Assembly (NCBI GenBank): GCA_037576195.1
Contig: CM075101.1
Location: 48,856,001-48,920,000 of the forward strand
DNA length: 64,000 bases
Direction of reading: 5' to 3'
Origin: Phytoseiulus persimilis
Taxonomy: Eukaryota > Arthropoda > Arachnida > Mesostigmata > Phytoseiidae
Positions within the stretch are counted from its first letter, which is position 1, and every line of letters begins with the position of its first letter. The translations under genes were made by a program, and so were the position numbers. Shown here in pieces: positions 13,129-27,200 of the stretch. The notes under the pieces were generated by a model. That model had not been told where the DNA came from, did not search any database, and saw only the letters and a list, made by a program, of their open reading frames with translations.

Positions 13129-13451
13129 CAGTACAACCTCGATTATTTCAACTTTGATTATTCAAACCTTTTGCATTTCAACCTCGATTATTTCAACTCT
13201 GCGGTACAGGCCGAAGGATGTCAACCGGAAGCGTTTTTAATGTCGAAGATGAATCCATCCTTCAGAATCTTCCATCGTCAATATATCTCGTATCATTCTG
13301 CATTGCTTAGCGTTCGAACTCGGATTCTCATTTCCGAATGGGTTGCGGAGTCCGAGAACGTGGGTGATTTTGTCATCTCTCGTTTATTTCAGCTTTCGAT
13401 TATTTCAACTTTTTTTTGCATCAATTAGTTGAAATAATCGAGGTTGTACTG
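13129..13451. mobile_element. pogo/Tigger-like MITE, copy 2, with internal end duplication
   Basis: A 323-bp copy of the element at 949-1228, with the same perfect 24-bp ends and TA flanks (13127-13128 and 13452-13453). The interior is clearly homologous (CAGGCCGAAGGATGTC and CATCGTCAATATATCTCG are shared). It is about 43 bp longer because the left terminal motif CCTCGATTATTTCAACT occurs twice, separated by a short TTTGCATTTCAA stretch. No coding capacity for a transposase is visible. Confidence 0.9.
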
Positions 13452-16400
13452 TACTCCCAATAGCTCAAACACAGTTCCAATGCGAGATATTGCTGTGACA
13501 ATCAACATAGTGCAATGCTCAAGCATACCCCTCGGCTCCTGGAGCAGGATCTTTCTTCACAATTCACTCTTCACGTGCGAAACGGCACGAATCGCTCAAG
13601 TGCCCAGCTCAGAGTCGGATTCGTATAGTTTCCCTCATAACTTCCCAAACTCTCTGTCGATTTTCCCCGCGTTCCCCCCACACATGAGCAACAGCAAGGA
13701 AGACGGACGATCGTTCGTCGTCCCGATCAACGCCGTCTTCCAATCCGAGGGAACGAGTTTGCCGAGATCTTCCCCCATCTGTGAAAAGCTACGATGCGTG
13801 AGTCCGACTCCACCCATGAAGCCGTCATGTCGGCGTGATGAGGATTTCCGGCAGCCGAGAAATCAGACCCCATGATGTTCAAGAAAGCTCATTTACTCCC
13901 GAACCACGCGAAAAAGGGAAAACAAGGAAGAGAGCGCGGTGGAAGAACTTGCATAGGACACTCTTGGGAACGCACATGGAGGATTAGCGATGCTGAGGCG
14001 GGCACCAGGGATCTCCTTGTGAGGGGCAAGGCCTTTCCGACGATATATCCTTGGAGAGAACGAGAGCGGCAGACGATGACGCTCCTTCTAATGGAGCCTT
14101 ACGGGCCGAACGAAAATCTTTGAAGGGACCCTTGCCCCCTCGCCCCGACTCCTGACTACTGTGACGTATCTTGGCGAATTGCCGCTCGAGGCGAACCTCC
14201 GGAATCTTAGGAAGAAGGCCACCCCCTCGAAACTCCGCCTAAGCGAAGCCTTCACCGTCCCCTCGTCACGCTACTGCCTGACTGCATTTGTGACCCCAAG
14301 GTTTCGACGAAACGCATGTCTTGAGACGAATTGCTTCGTTGCCCGAAGTTTATCACAGCGACCACGGATCACGCTGCATCGAAGTGGACGAAGTTCTCGC
14401 TTTCGCAGTTCGTGCGGCAGCCATGCCGTCGGCGGGACAACCTGAGCGATCCTACGGCTGAGGAACTCCGTGTTCGGCGACGACAGAGCCACTGACGACG
14501 CTATTAGGTGGATTGCTAGACATCGTTAATATCCCAGACGCTTCGACGCGCACGCTCACCCATACCGCACTCATTCATCGTGTCGCAATCATGCTCTTCC
14601 AGATTCTCGGTGTTTACTCGAGGGGTGCTCCACCGCCGACAAGCCTACAAGCAGCCTTAACGGAACATGGTCTCGACTTTTGCTTCCAAATCAGGCCTAT
14701 CGGCTTCCCTTGAAGCTCGAACTGATCCGAGCTTTAACGTCAGCTCGATGCATGTATTTGAGCCCAATCGTAGAAATTTTCCGATCGGTATCGGGACCTT
14801 GCGAAGCAACGGTCCGACAAAAGCGTCTGCAGGTAATCCTTGACGATAATTTGTGCTGGAACACATCCGGAACACAAATTGACTTCACGGTATTTAGAAG
14901 AGTTCCCGCTAGTACCGTAGTAGTAGATGAGTACCGTGTCCCTGAACGAGATCGAACTCGCGATTAGCTTCAACCCGCACACATCATTGCGTAAGCTGAT
15001 ACTCGGGTATCCAGAGAAGGGTTCGGAGATTCTCTCTTCGTTACTGTACTTGCTGATTTCTCAGAAAGGTGCAGAGCGTCTGCGGAATGAATCCTGCAAC
15101 CGTTTTCCAAGGCAACGGAGCTCCCAGGCAACGAGGACTTGAAAAAGCAACATATGTATCTAGATTACAATGGATGAGAGAGACGGAGGTCCTCGCGGCG
15201 CAAGGTCGAAAAATGCATCTTATCTCACACAGAACCGACTCCTCATTCTCTTACGGACTCCAGCTTCTTGAGTCCTCAGCCGACCCCGAAGTCTGCGTTT
15301 GATCGGATCGGGTTCATCAGTTCGCAGAATTTACGAGACGTCCGCTCGAGCCAGCGGGACGCGCCTGCATCCTTGACCTGAGAATGCTTCTCCTCAGTCC
15401 GTGCTCATAATAGCAACGACGCCCCTCACACAGGAGAGAAGGAATCATGAGTTGTTCAGATCAGGAGGGATGAACTGTTTGCGTCACTACTGGCGAGGCC
15501 AAATCACCGAGTGTTCTCCAGTTCTCATCCGTGGATCATTCTCTCCTGTCAGCAGCGTCCCACATGGGTCGATCATAAGTTCTGGGAGCACGGAGACGCT
15601 GTTTGAGTGATCGAGATTGTCGCATGGGAATCTCATGGCTTCGAAATCCTCCGGCATCATCGATGCTTCCATCTTAGTCTTCAGAGGCCTGGGGTGAATC
15701 TCATGCAAAGCCCACTGCGCGAACCTTCAGCACTGCCACGGAGAGCGATTTTTCAGCTTTGCATGGAAGTACACTCCTTCACGCGTTGGCTCGATCATTC
15801 CAGGAGATTAGGGCGAACATCCGTCGCTGGGAAGAATGATATTTGATGTGTGCAGCAGAATGCTGGAAGAAATCTCATATTCGCAGTTGTCATCGAGTCC
15901 AAACTTTCGGAAATCGTTCGCCAACGCGAGATGAGAAATGGCTGACCAACTCTCTTCGACTGCTCCCATTTGACAAGCTCTGCTCAGAAAAGGAAACACC
16001 GGGCCGAAAAGACGCAGATGTGGATAGAAATGATTCAAAGGCGGTCGGCTACTGTTTTCCCCCTGCGGCAGACTCTTTTCCCTCGAGTCGAGGCTGACCG
16101 CTCGACGTGTCAGAGAAAGAATGCCCTCTATCTTCCGAGAAAGAGTTTTACGCCGACTTTCGACGCGGACCGCATGCAGTTCCAGCATCATCGGCATGAG
16201 CGCAAGCGACGACGGATTCAGCGAGGGCTCAGCTCGGCTCGACGACGATGATGAAGGTTTCCGCGCTGCGTAAACATCGTGGAGCGCTGCATCGTCTGAC
16301 AGGAGACATGAGGACGCACGCGGGTGAAGTCGCGCATTTGAATTTAGACGAGAGCGGAACGTCATTCAAGCTTCGACCTCGCGTTCCGAAATCTTTCCGC

Positions 16401-16568
16401 TAGGCGCCCACGTCTCACCGGGAGCATCCTCCTGAGACTGTGTGTTGCTGTCATTGCCATCCCCAACAATCTGTTTAGTTTGACTCTGCTCTCACACTCC
16501 GATCGACTGTCTGACTAGATCCCTCCTACAACGCTCTTCGTCCCCGTACTCCTTCCGTTCCTCGACCG

Positions 16569-16580
16569 CCCCCCCCCCCC
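16569..16580. repeat. poly-C tract (12 C)
   Basis: A run of 12 C on the plus strand in an otherwise unassigned region. Confidence 0.95.
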
Positions 16581-18247
16581 TCCCGCGTGCTCTTCCCAGT
16601 CCAGCCGTGGTTCCATAACAGGCAAGAGAGTGATTCGCATCCTGAGCCCAAAACGTGCCTACTTGTGAATCCGTCGAGGGTATTCGGCGTCTGGCATTCA
16701 GCATGGTTTGTTAGTTCTTCCACAACCCGAAAAAAGTTTCGCTTAGAACTTCACGGCTTGCTGGAGTTCCCGGAGATGGCAATCGAGCCAGGGGTGACGA
16801 CGTTCTCTGAATGAGAAAGAGTTGTATACCATCGTATGAATGGAACGGATTCCGTTCATCTTGTCATATTTGTTTGGATGAGCGTGAAACAGCTGAGCAA
16901 TCTGTCGCCTCGATATCCCTGCGCGACCAGAGTCGGATGGATGATGACTATTTTGAGATGTCACTTCTCGAAATTGCGACCCTCTAAGGTTCACCAGCTC
17001 AAGCAAGGACGGGCATCGAGATCGCAGTGCCGAAGAGCTTTTTCTGTGATTGAGTTTCCGCTACGTCTCTACAAGCTACGTACCTAGCGGCGGTAATGAA
17101 AAAATGAACGATTGTCACACCAATCGCACTGTGAAACGGTCTGAGCGGTCGTTCATCCGTGATCATAGCGCGACGTGAACTTACACATACTGAGTTCACG
17201 TTCTCTTCGTATCCTAGATTCTCGCTGTCTCTCTGTCAGTATCTTCGAAAACTGATCAGAAGGAACGGGACATCCCCGGAGTTTTCGTCGCCTCCACGGA
17301 TCGCACCTTCGACGCCTTCCGCTCTCAGTTGTTGCGGAATTGTGTCGGCTTAAGCCCTCAGCTACGCAAACCACTTTGGAAAGAGCCATGTCAGTGCACG
17401 TCAGAGTTGGAGTTCAACGCGGACGCGAGTTCGAAACGTGAAACCCGCGTCAGAGCAGCACTCGTTCACCCACCTGTTTCCTGAAGTTTCGCTTTGATCA
17501 TCGACAAGCAAGCAACGTGTCGACCCAACAACTTGCCTGTGTCAACCTCCGGAGAGCTGCAACTGATTCCTCGCGCAACTTCCGAGACCGCTCCCCCGGA
17601 TGTTCCGGAGTACCGTTCGCCTGCCATGGCATACTTATTCTCAATACCATGCAGTTCGTAGTGAATCAGAGTCAGGGCGTTCTGGGATCCTGGAGGTTGC
17701 TCTCCATCGACCGAAACGCAGTTTATCTTCACAGAAACTTGGTCACGATGTTTGGCTCTGCCTCAGCTCTCGAGCCTTGTTCGCAGATCCCTCCTCTGCG
17801 CTCTCGATTCCAGAAAGCGGGAGGTCGAAGGAAAAGGTTCGCTACAATATTGGGTCGACGGATTCTATTGCTATTTATGGTCGACTCCTTCGATATCGAA
17901 TGTTCGACACTTACGCGAAGTTTCTCTGGCAGTTGTAAACCGTTCAGACGTATCCGCAGAAACGGCCACTGGAGCGGCCGACGTTGTTTAGTGTTCGGCG
18001 CACGTCCACCTGACTAAGCGGGGAGGAACAAATCCAAACGTACAGCTCACCAACAAACCTTCGAAATCACTGGCTTCCGTCAGTCGTGACTTCGAGTTTG
18101 AAATTCTCAGATGTTCCCACCATCGCCGCCCTAACCCTGTCGATTCAAGCCGCTGCCCTCTGCTTCAATCAAAAACCGAAGAGAGATATTCCCGAGCAGT
18201 GGCATAGCGAGCCTCCTAAATGCCCGGGATGGACCGTTGATCTGATG

Positions 18248-18259
18248 CCCCCCCCCCCC
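18248..18259. repeat. poly-C tract (12 C)
   Basis: A run of 12 C on the plus strand, directly followed by a T5 run. Confidence 0.95.
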
Positions 18260-21200
18260 TTTTTCTCTTGAGGTTCAAGAAAAGGACTGCATTTGACGCG
18301 GCCTGACTGATTTCTCGGATTATCTGAAATGCCCAGAACTAATCACCTGGCATCGAGTTCGCCGACGAGACCCTAGTAGAAATGAAGACAACTCGCTCGA
18401 GCTAATTGAGATGTGAGCAACTGGATAATATACCAGCGAATTGATTGCCTCTCCTTGAATCGTGATTTCCCTCGCCACGAGAGCTGCGAATTCTCCAATG
18501 GACTCCTAGGTGTCCAACTCATTCGTGACTGACAGCTCTATAGGAGGCAAGGTTTGACAAGCTCGTTTGTCACATGGCGGATCGCGGATGATTTTCGATC
18601 GGATTCACTTTCCCTCCGCTCTAACCTCTACGAGGGAGCTCGAAACGGCTGTTCGTCAGACGACGTGTGTGCTGACCGTCAGCGAGTCTCAGTAACACGC
18701 ACTAGAGCCGGCAACGCAAAGCTGCCGGAAGTGAGAGAAAATCTCTTCAAAAAACTCTCGCCTTCTCCACTCTCTCGTGAGAAGCAGCGCTCGGGTCTTT
18801 CTCAGCGGGAGCGACGGACTGTGGAGCAGGTTGAAGAGATGGATGGAATAGGAAATACCTACGGAAGTAATGCGGAGGATGAATAAATACGTTCATATAT
18901 CAACGGTGAGCTCGAAGCACCGACCCAAAGCTGAATTTGCGGTTTCTTATGCCAACACCAAGCCTGCTCCTCGAAATCTGTTCCATTATTCCAGCGCACT
19001 AAGGGTGTCTGAGCAGGATCGCAAACGTTTCCCCAATGAGAGCGCGGGTACAGCTATCGCGCATGAGTTTGCGACTTGAACGACGAATCTCTTGCGGGAG
19101 GAAAACCCGCGGAAGCTCCGGTTTCTTTCTTCGTTGCGAAATCCTCGATTGTCCTCATCATCGTGCTCGAAATACGCTCCGATTTCGGAGAATATCCATC
19201 GCGGGAGAACCTTTGCTGGAAAGTATCTTTCGGCCGAGCAGCAATTTTTCAAGAACTTCCAGCTGGATACCTCTCAACGGACTCGAAATACGGTCGGGTT
19301 GTGAGCGTCCCAAAATCGAGCTTTTACTGTAGGAGTCGACAGTTCCAAAATATCTCCAGTGATTAAAAATGTTTCCACAATATTTTCTGAGCGCGGAAGG
19401 GGAGAGGGATTTTCCGTTTTTCGAGAAGTACCACGAAACGAGCTGAAAATTTTGATGGTGTTATCGCTCGTTCCTCCGGTTGCCTGTAGCACGTACCGTC
19501 GAATCGAAGTCGTTTCCATCCATGGAACGGGACGATTCCGCTGAAGAACGGACGACCACAGCAAATTCGTCCCGGGACGAGATTCTCAAGTTCTGTCGGC
19601 GATTCATGAGAGTCGACAACAAAACACAAACTTCGGCAACGATCGCCTCGGCTGCTAAGGAATTCCCAAGATCGATCCCCGGTTCGTAAACCCCACATCG
19701 CGGCGGTCGCAGCAAAGCGTTTATGAACTCCGGAAACGTCCGAGCCGTCCCTGAACGAGATTGAATTTCCCGTTAAGGTAACGAGGAACGTTTCTTAGCT
19801 TCCTCCGTCGAAAGGTAATTGACTCCGCGACCGAGCACGGGCAGACCCTGGATCGCCAGGGCTGATCAGCGTTCACTTCGATTAAATATCTCGAGTGGCT
19901 CGAAACTGCCTCAAAGAAATGTTACAGGAGCATGGAGACTTTTGCTAACGCAGAGCCGGTACGAGAGTGCTCGCCAGGGCGAGTTATGGGAACATCTGAC
20001 TCTCAATGAAGCGTTCCCCTGTCCGAACGATGGCACACGGTTCTCGATCGGAACCTGATCGATACGGGGGCGCCGGAATACTCGGCTTGACCGATTAGTC
20101 CGAAAAAAACGAGAGTAGTAGGACTGCGAAAAACGCCTACCCGGATAAATATTCAGTTTTCTTTCCCTGGTGTGTCCAAGGACATTGCGAACTTCGGTGA
20201 GAGTGCCGTCGACCCGAAAACGTTGAAAGGCTCGAAGGAGAGCCTTCCGCTTTCCGACGAGCAGCCGGCTCGAGTGGCTGGCGTGTGAACTTTCATCCGA
20301 ACGTTCATCTCAAAGGCAATGACCGCATGAAATGTGCATACATACGGAGGACGTGGTCTTTTCCAAACGAGTTACGACTCTCGTGGGAATGGACATCCGA
20401 AGCGAGCGCCGGAACAGCTTCGTTCGCCTTTTTGTACTTGTTAGCTTTCCAGCCCTAATTTCCGAGCTGCCCGTACCCGACACGAGTCACCGGAGAGCTT
20501 CCGGTGACTGAACCGGAAAGAGTCCGCGCGCACAGTATTCGATATTCTACCAGATGGTCAGCGGTTTCTCGAACTGAGCCTTCGTGTGTGAATGTCGGTC
20601 AAGTTTTCCGTCGCACCTATATAAACAGTGGGAGCCAGGTACGAAACACTCGTGGGAATGGAGAGCTCCACGGAATGATGAGAGCAACATTCCCGAGTCA
20701 AATCGCGCGTGCGTTCGCCTCCGGGCAATCGACGCCCTAATGGAAGGCAGTGGCACGCTCCAGGGAAGCCATGCGGTGGAAATGTGCGATAGGCTAAGGG
20801 TGTGGAAAAGCGGCGGGAGGAGGCTGGGGTGAGGGGAGGAGAATCGTGGCAATGGAACCGGGGGCGATAGCAGGCGTAGTATTGAGAGCCGAGAGCTCGG
20901 TCGGGTGCAGCTAATCTTCCGGAAAGCGAGGCGCTCAATCCCACACCAGGACGCCGTGAGGCGGGCTCTGCCAAGGAGACGCTTTGCCTGGAAAACGCCA
21001 TCCCGCTCCCTGGCGTCACATCATCGGTGGAAAGTGACGCGCCAGCGGATCGATGCCGCTCGTGGGAAGTCGAATGATCCTCGAAGGGTCACCCGATATG
21101 GCCTCGGGTACTTCAAACGTAAGCTGACTCATCGCGGCATTCGACTCCGTCCAACAGAATTGCGCACTTCTCCTGAATTGAGAAACATGACGCAATTTTC

Positions 21201-24200
21201 AATGTCAACCCATCATTCGTTGGCTCGGTCTGCAGGAGTGGGATATCGGGAGATGCATATTTGCCGCGACGGTGCTTTCTGTCCAATTTGACAATTTGTT
21301 CTGGTGGAACGGATTCCGACTTCAGGAGAGTCCTGTTCGAAGGTTGAATTTTCTTCCAGTTCCAGTTTATCCCCAGGGATCCACCATCCGAGGACAGGAT
21401 CGAAGGGTTCCTCGAGCTCTGAGATGGGTCCAGACTGGAGCTTCCGCCGTGCGGAGGGATCGTTCGATATGAAGTCGAATGACAATCCTTGCTTTCCTCT
21501 GTCTTCCCGGCTGATTTGGTCCTTCCAGCTGGAAGTGTGGGGCAGGCGTTCTCCGACCGTTGTGTACCATTCATCAAGGAATCGATGGAACTCTGGGGAG
21601 TTTCGCTTGCGTCCCAGGAGGAGCTCCTCCGCCACCAGCAGCAGGAGCAACGGGCAGAGGCAAGAAGTGCAGCGGCACGTCCGACTGTAGGAAAGCCGCC
21701 CGTTGGCTCCGCACGGCTCAATGATTACGACCTGAGAGAAGGCCGCTGCAGTCACCTGCGGCTTGCCGGTCAGTTTGGCTGCAGCTGCTGTTACAGCTGT
21801 TGCTGGAGCAATGAATCCACATTAGACGGCGTTAATTAGCGACGGAGCCGTAGATGAAAATGCTGCTCGTATACTCGCCAAGGAAACCAGCCTCTCAGAT
21901 CTGCGCGAAGCGTCTGCTATGCACGGAATAAGTCACGAGTGCGTTTTTATGCGAAGTGAGTCTGCCCGCTCGACCCACCGCCTCGAGTACGTCCGGCCCG
22001 TGGTCTCAAGGCTCACACGAGGTACCGGCTCGGATTGTGTCCGACGACGGCCCTCGGATTGGCCTCGACTCGGGCCCGGCTCGGCTGCAGCAAATCCCGC
22101 CGCGTACAACGTGACAGTGTTGTACGGATCGCTTGTCAGCTTGCCAGGTTGTGTGTCCCCTGGCTGACTAACTGACTGGTTGGGCGCGCGGGCGAGCGCG
22201 TCACGGCTAGAATCCGAGCTAGCCTCCTTGACAGTTTGTGAGCGCTATTTGCCTTATTGCACTCGACTGAGCAGGAAGCCTTGATTGCCATCTGGCTAAA
22301 CAAACAGGAACTGACAAAGCTCGCCTCGTTTCCGTTGCTTGTCCTCTCATTCAGGTGTGCGCTCGTGTCTCTCGGCGGTAGTTATAGACGAAGCCCTGCC
22401 GTTGTCGCGAGTAGCACATGTTTCTGCGACAAACGAGCCCGATTCGGATATTGTTCAATCTCATTCTAGAGATCCCAAGGGGAGACACTTCAGTTGCGCT
22501 GTGGCATTCCAAACAATGGCCATCCGCGGCAGAAATGGCTGGAATCTGTGTCGCACGCTGCTCGTTGAGGGCTTCTCATGAATTCGAATTTCCTGCGAAT
22601 ATCCGCCAATCCTGTGGATCCTCTCTAGTTTTCTCCAACACGTGACACCGGAGGAGAAGGAATATTGTCATAAGACCATTGTAGGGTGGTGGAACAAAAA
22701 GCGAGAATATATAATACCACACGACACAACACCGCACGTCGCCCCCGACGAGGCTCCACTCGAACAAAGGCAGGCAGACTGAAAATAGCTGAAGGCAGAG
22801 CGAGAAGCCGATAGACATCCCCAATCGAAGCCCTGACGGTTAACATCCAAGTTCCCGTCATCATCTCCGCGTCGAGACGATGTTGACTGGAAGGATAGTT
22901 TCTGTATCTTCGGCCGAGATTTCACGAACGGGAGACGGGAGTTAAGTACGGAAATGTAGGGCACAAGAGAGCCTTGAAGCTGCATGACGAAGTATCACCA
23001 TCAATTTCCAGGAATTCACCGGGTTCAAGGAGCTAGACTGATCCTCGAATGGACGGTCGGGTGCAATGCGCCCCGTGATGAGATGTTGCAGGAGTAAAAA
23101 CACTCGATGAGACCTCGGATTCGGAAGAAGAGCCGAAGCGACCCTCTCTGCGTCTCCCTGTCTCATGCTTCGTGAGAAGACCACGAACAATGATTCTAAG
23201 TTACGATTACGGTGGGGGAGAGTCGGGGTATGATTTGGAAGTCGCGGCAGTTCTCGAAACCATTAATCAAGATCCGAATCCTCTTTGGATATTTTCCAGA
23301 AGAACACAATTCTGGTTCATCTGACAGCGAGCTCGGATCAGCCAAAGCTGAGTGTGGGCTCAGGGGACGGACGGAGGACGACATCCTTTGTCTCCACAAA
23401 CCTTCCAGGATTACGTCAGGAGCGGCTGGTTCAGTCCCAGCTCGAGGCGAGTCTCATGGAGGAGAAAGGCACACTTTGTGACCCCATTGCAGGTAATGTA
23501 TGATCTCATCGTTTAGGGAGTATGTTGTTCTTGAGGGAGGCTTGCGCCTCAGGCCACAATTGGCCTCAGGAAAAGGCTCAAGAAATTTGATGCTGTTCCT
23601 CGTCGCGTAATCTCACAATTTTCTGTCTGGATCGATGCTCGACGTGCGGATCATACCAAGGAAGATATCCAGTTTCCCCTGCGAGAGACAACTGACTCCT
23701 CACAACTGAAAGTTCCTTTCACTTCAGTCTCAGATCCGATGGAGTGAGTCGCCGTGCAGTATACGGGACGACTCGATATCAGCGGTGATGGGTGCAACAG
23801 ACAGTCTTGACGGATGCCTGTCCGGGCCTCGCTCCTCCGCCTCTCCGCTTGTGTTCTCACTCCTTGAAACGTCGGCTTTTGAAGAAACGTTAGGGCGGTG
23901 CTCCTTGGGGCTTTCGTGGCCCGGAGTACATCTCGAGACATTCTTCACACCAGATAAACTTGGGCCGCTGTGGAGGGCGAGGGCTCCGAGGGGAATTCAG
24001 CTTTTCAATGAGGCCTCCGATTGAATGGTAGCTGCATGCGAAATGCCGCCATTGGCCAATCGGACGAACGTTTTCGTTCCGGATTCAAACTCGAGGGCAT
24101 CAATGACTTGTTATCCGGGGAGTTGGGACAAGAGGTTTGTTTCGAATCTCGAACGCTGTCTCCACCACGAGTGCAGCGTGGCGGCGGCACTAACTCCGAC

Positions 24201-27200
24201 GCGGTCCCGACAGGCGGTCAGGGTGCGAGCGGTGAGCTCGATCCCTACCGCCGGACAGGAGCGTAGGAGAGGAATAGAAACGGGTGCGACTGACTCGCTC
24301 GACCAACTGTCGATTCATATCGGATTCCCTCAGGAAAGTCATCCTCAGGGCGAAGGAATAGACGAGCGCTCTCGTTTTTTGATCCTGGCGGCGGATGAAT
24401 AAATTCTCGAGTCGTTCTTGGAAGGGACGAGCGAGAACCGAATTCATCGAATATTCGGGCTAACGAGTGATCATCACGGACTGGATGGATTAGCTTGAAG
24501 CCTTGAGAGGCAACCGATTCGGGTCACGCTCGACCATTACTACTCTCCTGCTCTGTCAAGTCAGAACACGCGTTTCAATGTTCGAGACGATCAATTCAAT
24601 TATATGGATGCTCAACAGAACAGGGCACGCACCACATGCATACTCAAATTAGAGGCAAATACTCAACCCATTCGATCTAGTCCATTTCTCTTTCGACGAT
24701 GAGTGAATGATTAGAGTCGAGGTCCGTGTCCGTTGTTCAGACTGCTCTCCTAATCGTGTCTAGCGTCCGTGGGGGAGTGTCCCGTGCGATCAGCAGCTTT
24801 TCCCACCCTGTGAAACAGGTGTTGGGCAACAGCTGTTGGTCAACATAATTTGTTACCACTCGTGGGGATCCCATTCGCTCGGCGGTCAGATTTGTCGAGC
24901 CGCCTGTGGTGTCAAGAGCGTCCGTGACAAAGTGTGTTGACACTGATCTGTGCTTGCCAGGATCGTAATAGCCGTATGGCAGGTTGACGAGTGGTTGCAG
25001 TGAGAGGAACGCACGCTGCAGAGACCAAAGGGGAGATCATCGCCTCGACCTGGATGGGATCATGGATTCAGCCACAGCGCTTCGGGAAATCGGCTGCACG
25101 CTGCTTCCGGTGAGTTTTTCCTGGAGCTTCTGGTGAATCTATTTCCATCGCCAGCTGTGGCGAAGAGTGCGGCAAGGATCGGAAAACGCGGGAGGGAAGG
25201 CTTCGCCACTTGACAAGCGAAGTATGTCCAGTTCGAAGCCACGGCTCAGCTGTTCTGTCTGCTCAGAGATGTTTCGCAAGGGTCGCAGCGGAGCGAGAGT
25301 CGACAAACGGACCCGGGTCCACCAGTAATGATGTCGAATCGCTCTGTTCGCCAATGACGTGATTCGGTGAAACAATCGTGGAGAAATTCCGGCGTCACCT
25401 CGGGGTGAACGATGTGTTTTTGCTCGGGTAGCGTGAGGATATGTTAACGAGAATATTGACACCGGGAAGAGGAAGCCGGACCATGGCGGAACGTCAACTT
25501 GATGAGATTGATCGCGTGGGCAGCGTTCTCTCAGCTGAATAGTTTCCGCTTTGCCCACAATGAGTACTGGCTGGCGAACGTGATAATGTGATATTCAGTT
25601 AATCTAGTTCTTCTGTCGCAACTGTCCAAGGGGCACGTTCGAGTATCATAAGTCTCGTTGGCCCTCCGTCCATCGACCCAGGCATCCGTTTGAGCCCGCA
25701 CCAGCGAAGCCGACCTGAACCGGTTTAATAACCCGGAGTTTCGATGCGTTGAACTTTCCTTCCACGACACGATCATTGTAACGCTCTCTCTGGCGCACAG
25801 TTTCGAGATGATCGCAACACTTGCAGATTCACTCAGGAGAATACTAACAGGGAAGAACGAAATCGTCTTCGCTGCAAGGGTTCCCTCCGCGGAGTCCGAT
25901 GGAGGGCTTTCCGAGGGTGTCCAGGATTTTCGTATTGGATTTGAGACTTCAACCTGAAATCCCCGAGTCGGATATCATTTGAATACGAGTGTCAGCGGTC
26001 GAAAGCGCGCAAAAACTCGTTTCGAACCGCCCAAAGTTCAGCCTGCTGCCATGCGTGAAAGGACCGATTCATTCCGCCAAGTGTAAATGACAACTGTGTC
26101 CATCATTTGTGATGCCATTGTCTATCCATTAGACGCTATTTCCCGGCCAGGGTTCACTACGACTCTGAGCAGGGCCGGGTCGCGTCCTGCGTAACGTAAT
26201 TTTGGCAAAATGTTGAAATATAGAACGTGGAAGCTCGAGGAAGCGTGGGCTCGAGGTAGATTGAAGAGCTCTGAGAGGAAGGGTGCCGCCGCTAATGTCG
26301 ACTTTAGGATCTCCGAAAGATCATCAAAGTCTTCAGAAGATGGTAGCGGCGGCGGGGACCAGATGGTTCGCGCATTAAGGGCCACTGTGATAACGCGGTG
26401 GACTTCCGGCGCGTCGATGGCGTACAATATGAAGGCCCTAGTAGGCTTTTACTGTAGTCGTTCGTACAGAAGTATTGCTCTTGGAAAGCTAGACAACGAC
26501 GAGCGGCTGTGAACGGAAAGCCCCCGGAACACCATTAGCACCGCCAGGAACATCTCTTCGTCTCCCGAGCTACAAGGTGGGCCAGACTGTGAAGCAACTG
26601 TTCGTGACCTGATCCCACAGATGCTTACGATCAGTCCTCGGTCAGGCGAGGAATCATTGAGAATCGATAGCGTTAGTCGATCGGAGTAACCAGTCGCCGC
26701 AGAGCCGAATAGTCGACAACAGCAAAATTCGTGGCAGCGTCGCCTGGGTGAGAGGTGTCTGTGCATCTGGAAGTCGATTTTCGAAATCGAAACTCGTCTG
26801 AGGCCGAGATGTTGCCGAGTTGTGTCGCACCAGAGTCGGATTACATGTGCGAGGTGGGAGGAATGATTGAATGTTCTCCAGGCTCGTGTTAATGACGCGT
26901 AACGAGGAGGGAGTCCGTTCCGAATCCCTCGATTCCTCTGACGGGTCTCAGGTCAGCTAACTGCGGTGTTTTTGAAAATTATCGTCCTCGGTTCCCAATT
27001 CTTACATACGAGTATCGGCAAGGGTCATCGGGGAATACGTCAACAACTCATTTACGTGGAGACAGCGATCAGGCGCGATGAAATTCAAACCAAGATCCCG
27101 AACTTGGACCGTACGCTTCGAATTTTAACGTAAGGAAGCAACCACCTGACGCACGGGGAGGGACGCGGCAAGTAACGAGCGAAAGCTTCTGAAAGCATCT

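Noticed and set aside
20618-20625. TATATAAA box on plus.
   Set aside because: No initiator-like sequence at about +30, and the following frames are short and unrecognised.
21690-21760. Cys-containing CGANGRLSYSRTC on minus, briefly considered as a thrombospondin type 1 repeat.
   Set aside because: It lacks the WSxW motif and the Cys spacing of that repeat.
25000-25120. Open stretch ending in a good donor TTCCG|GTGAGT at about 25114 on plus, with a frame reading MDSATALREIGCTLLP.
   Set aside because: The frame begins at a stop only about 46 codons upstream, has no acceptor I trust, and no partner exon or known motif.
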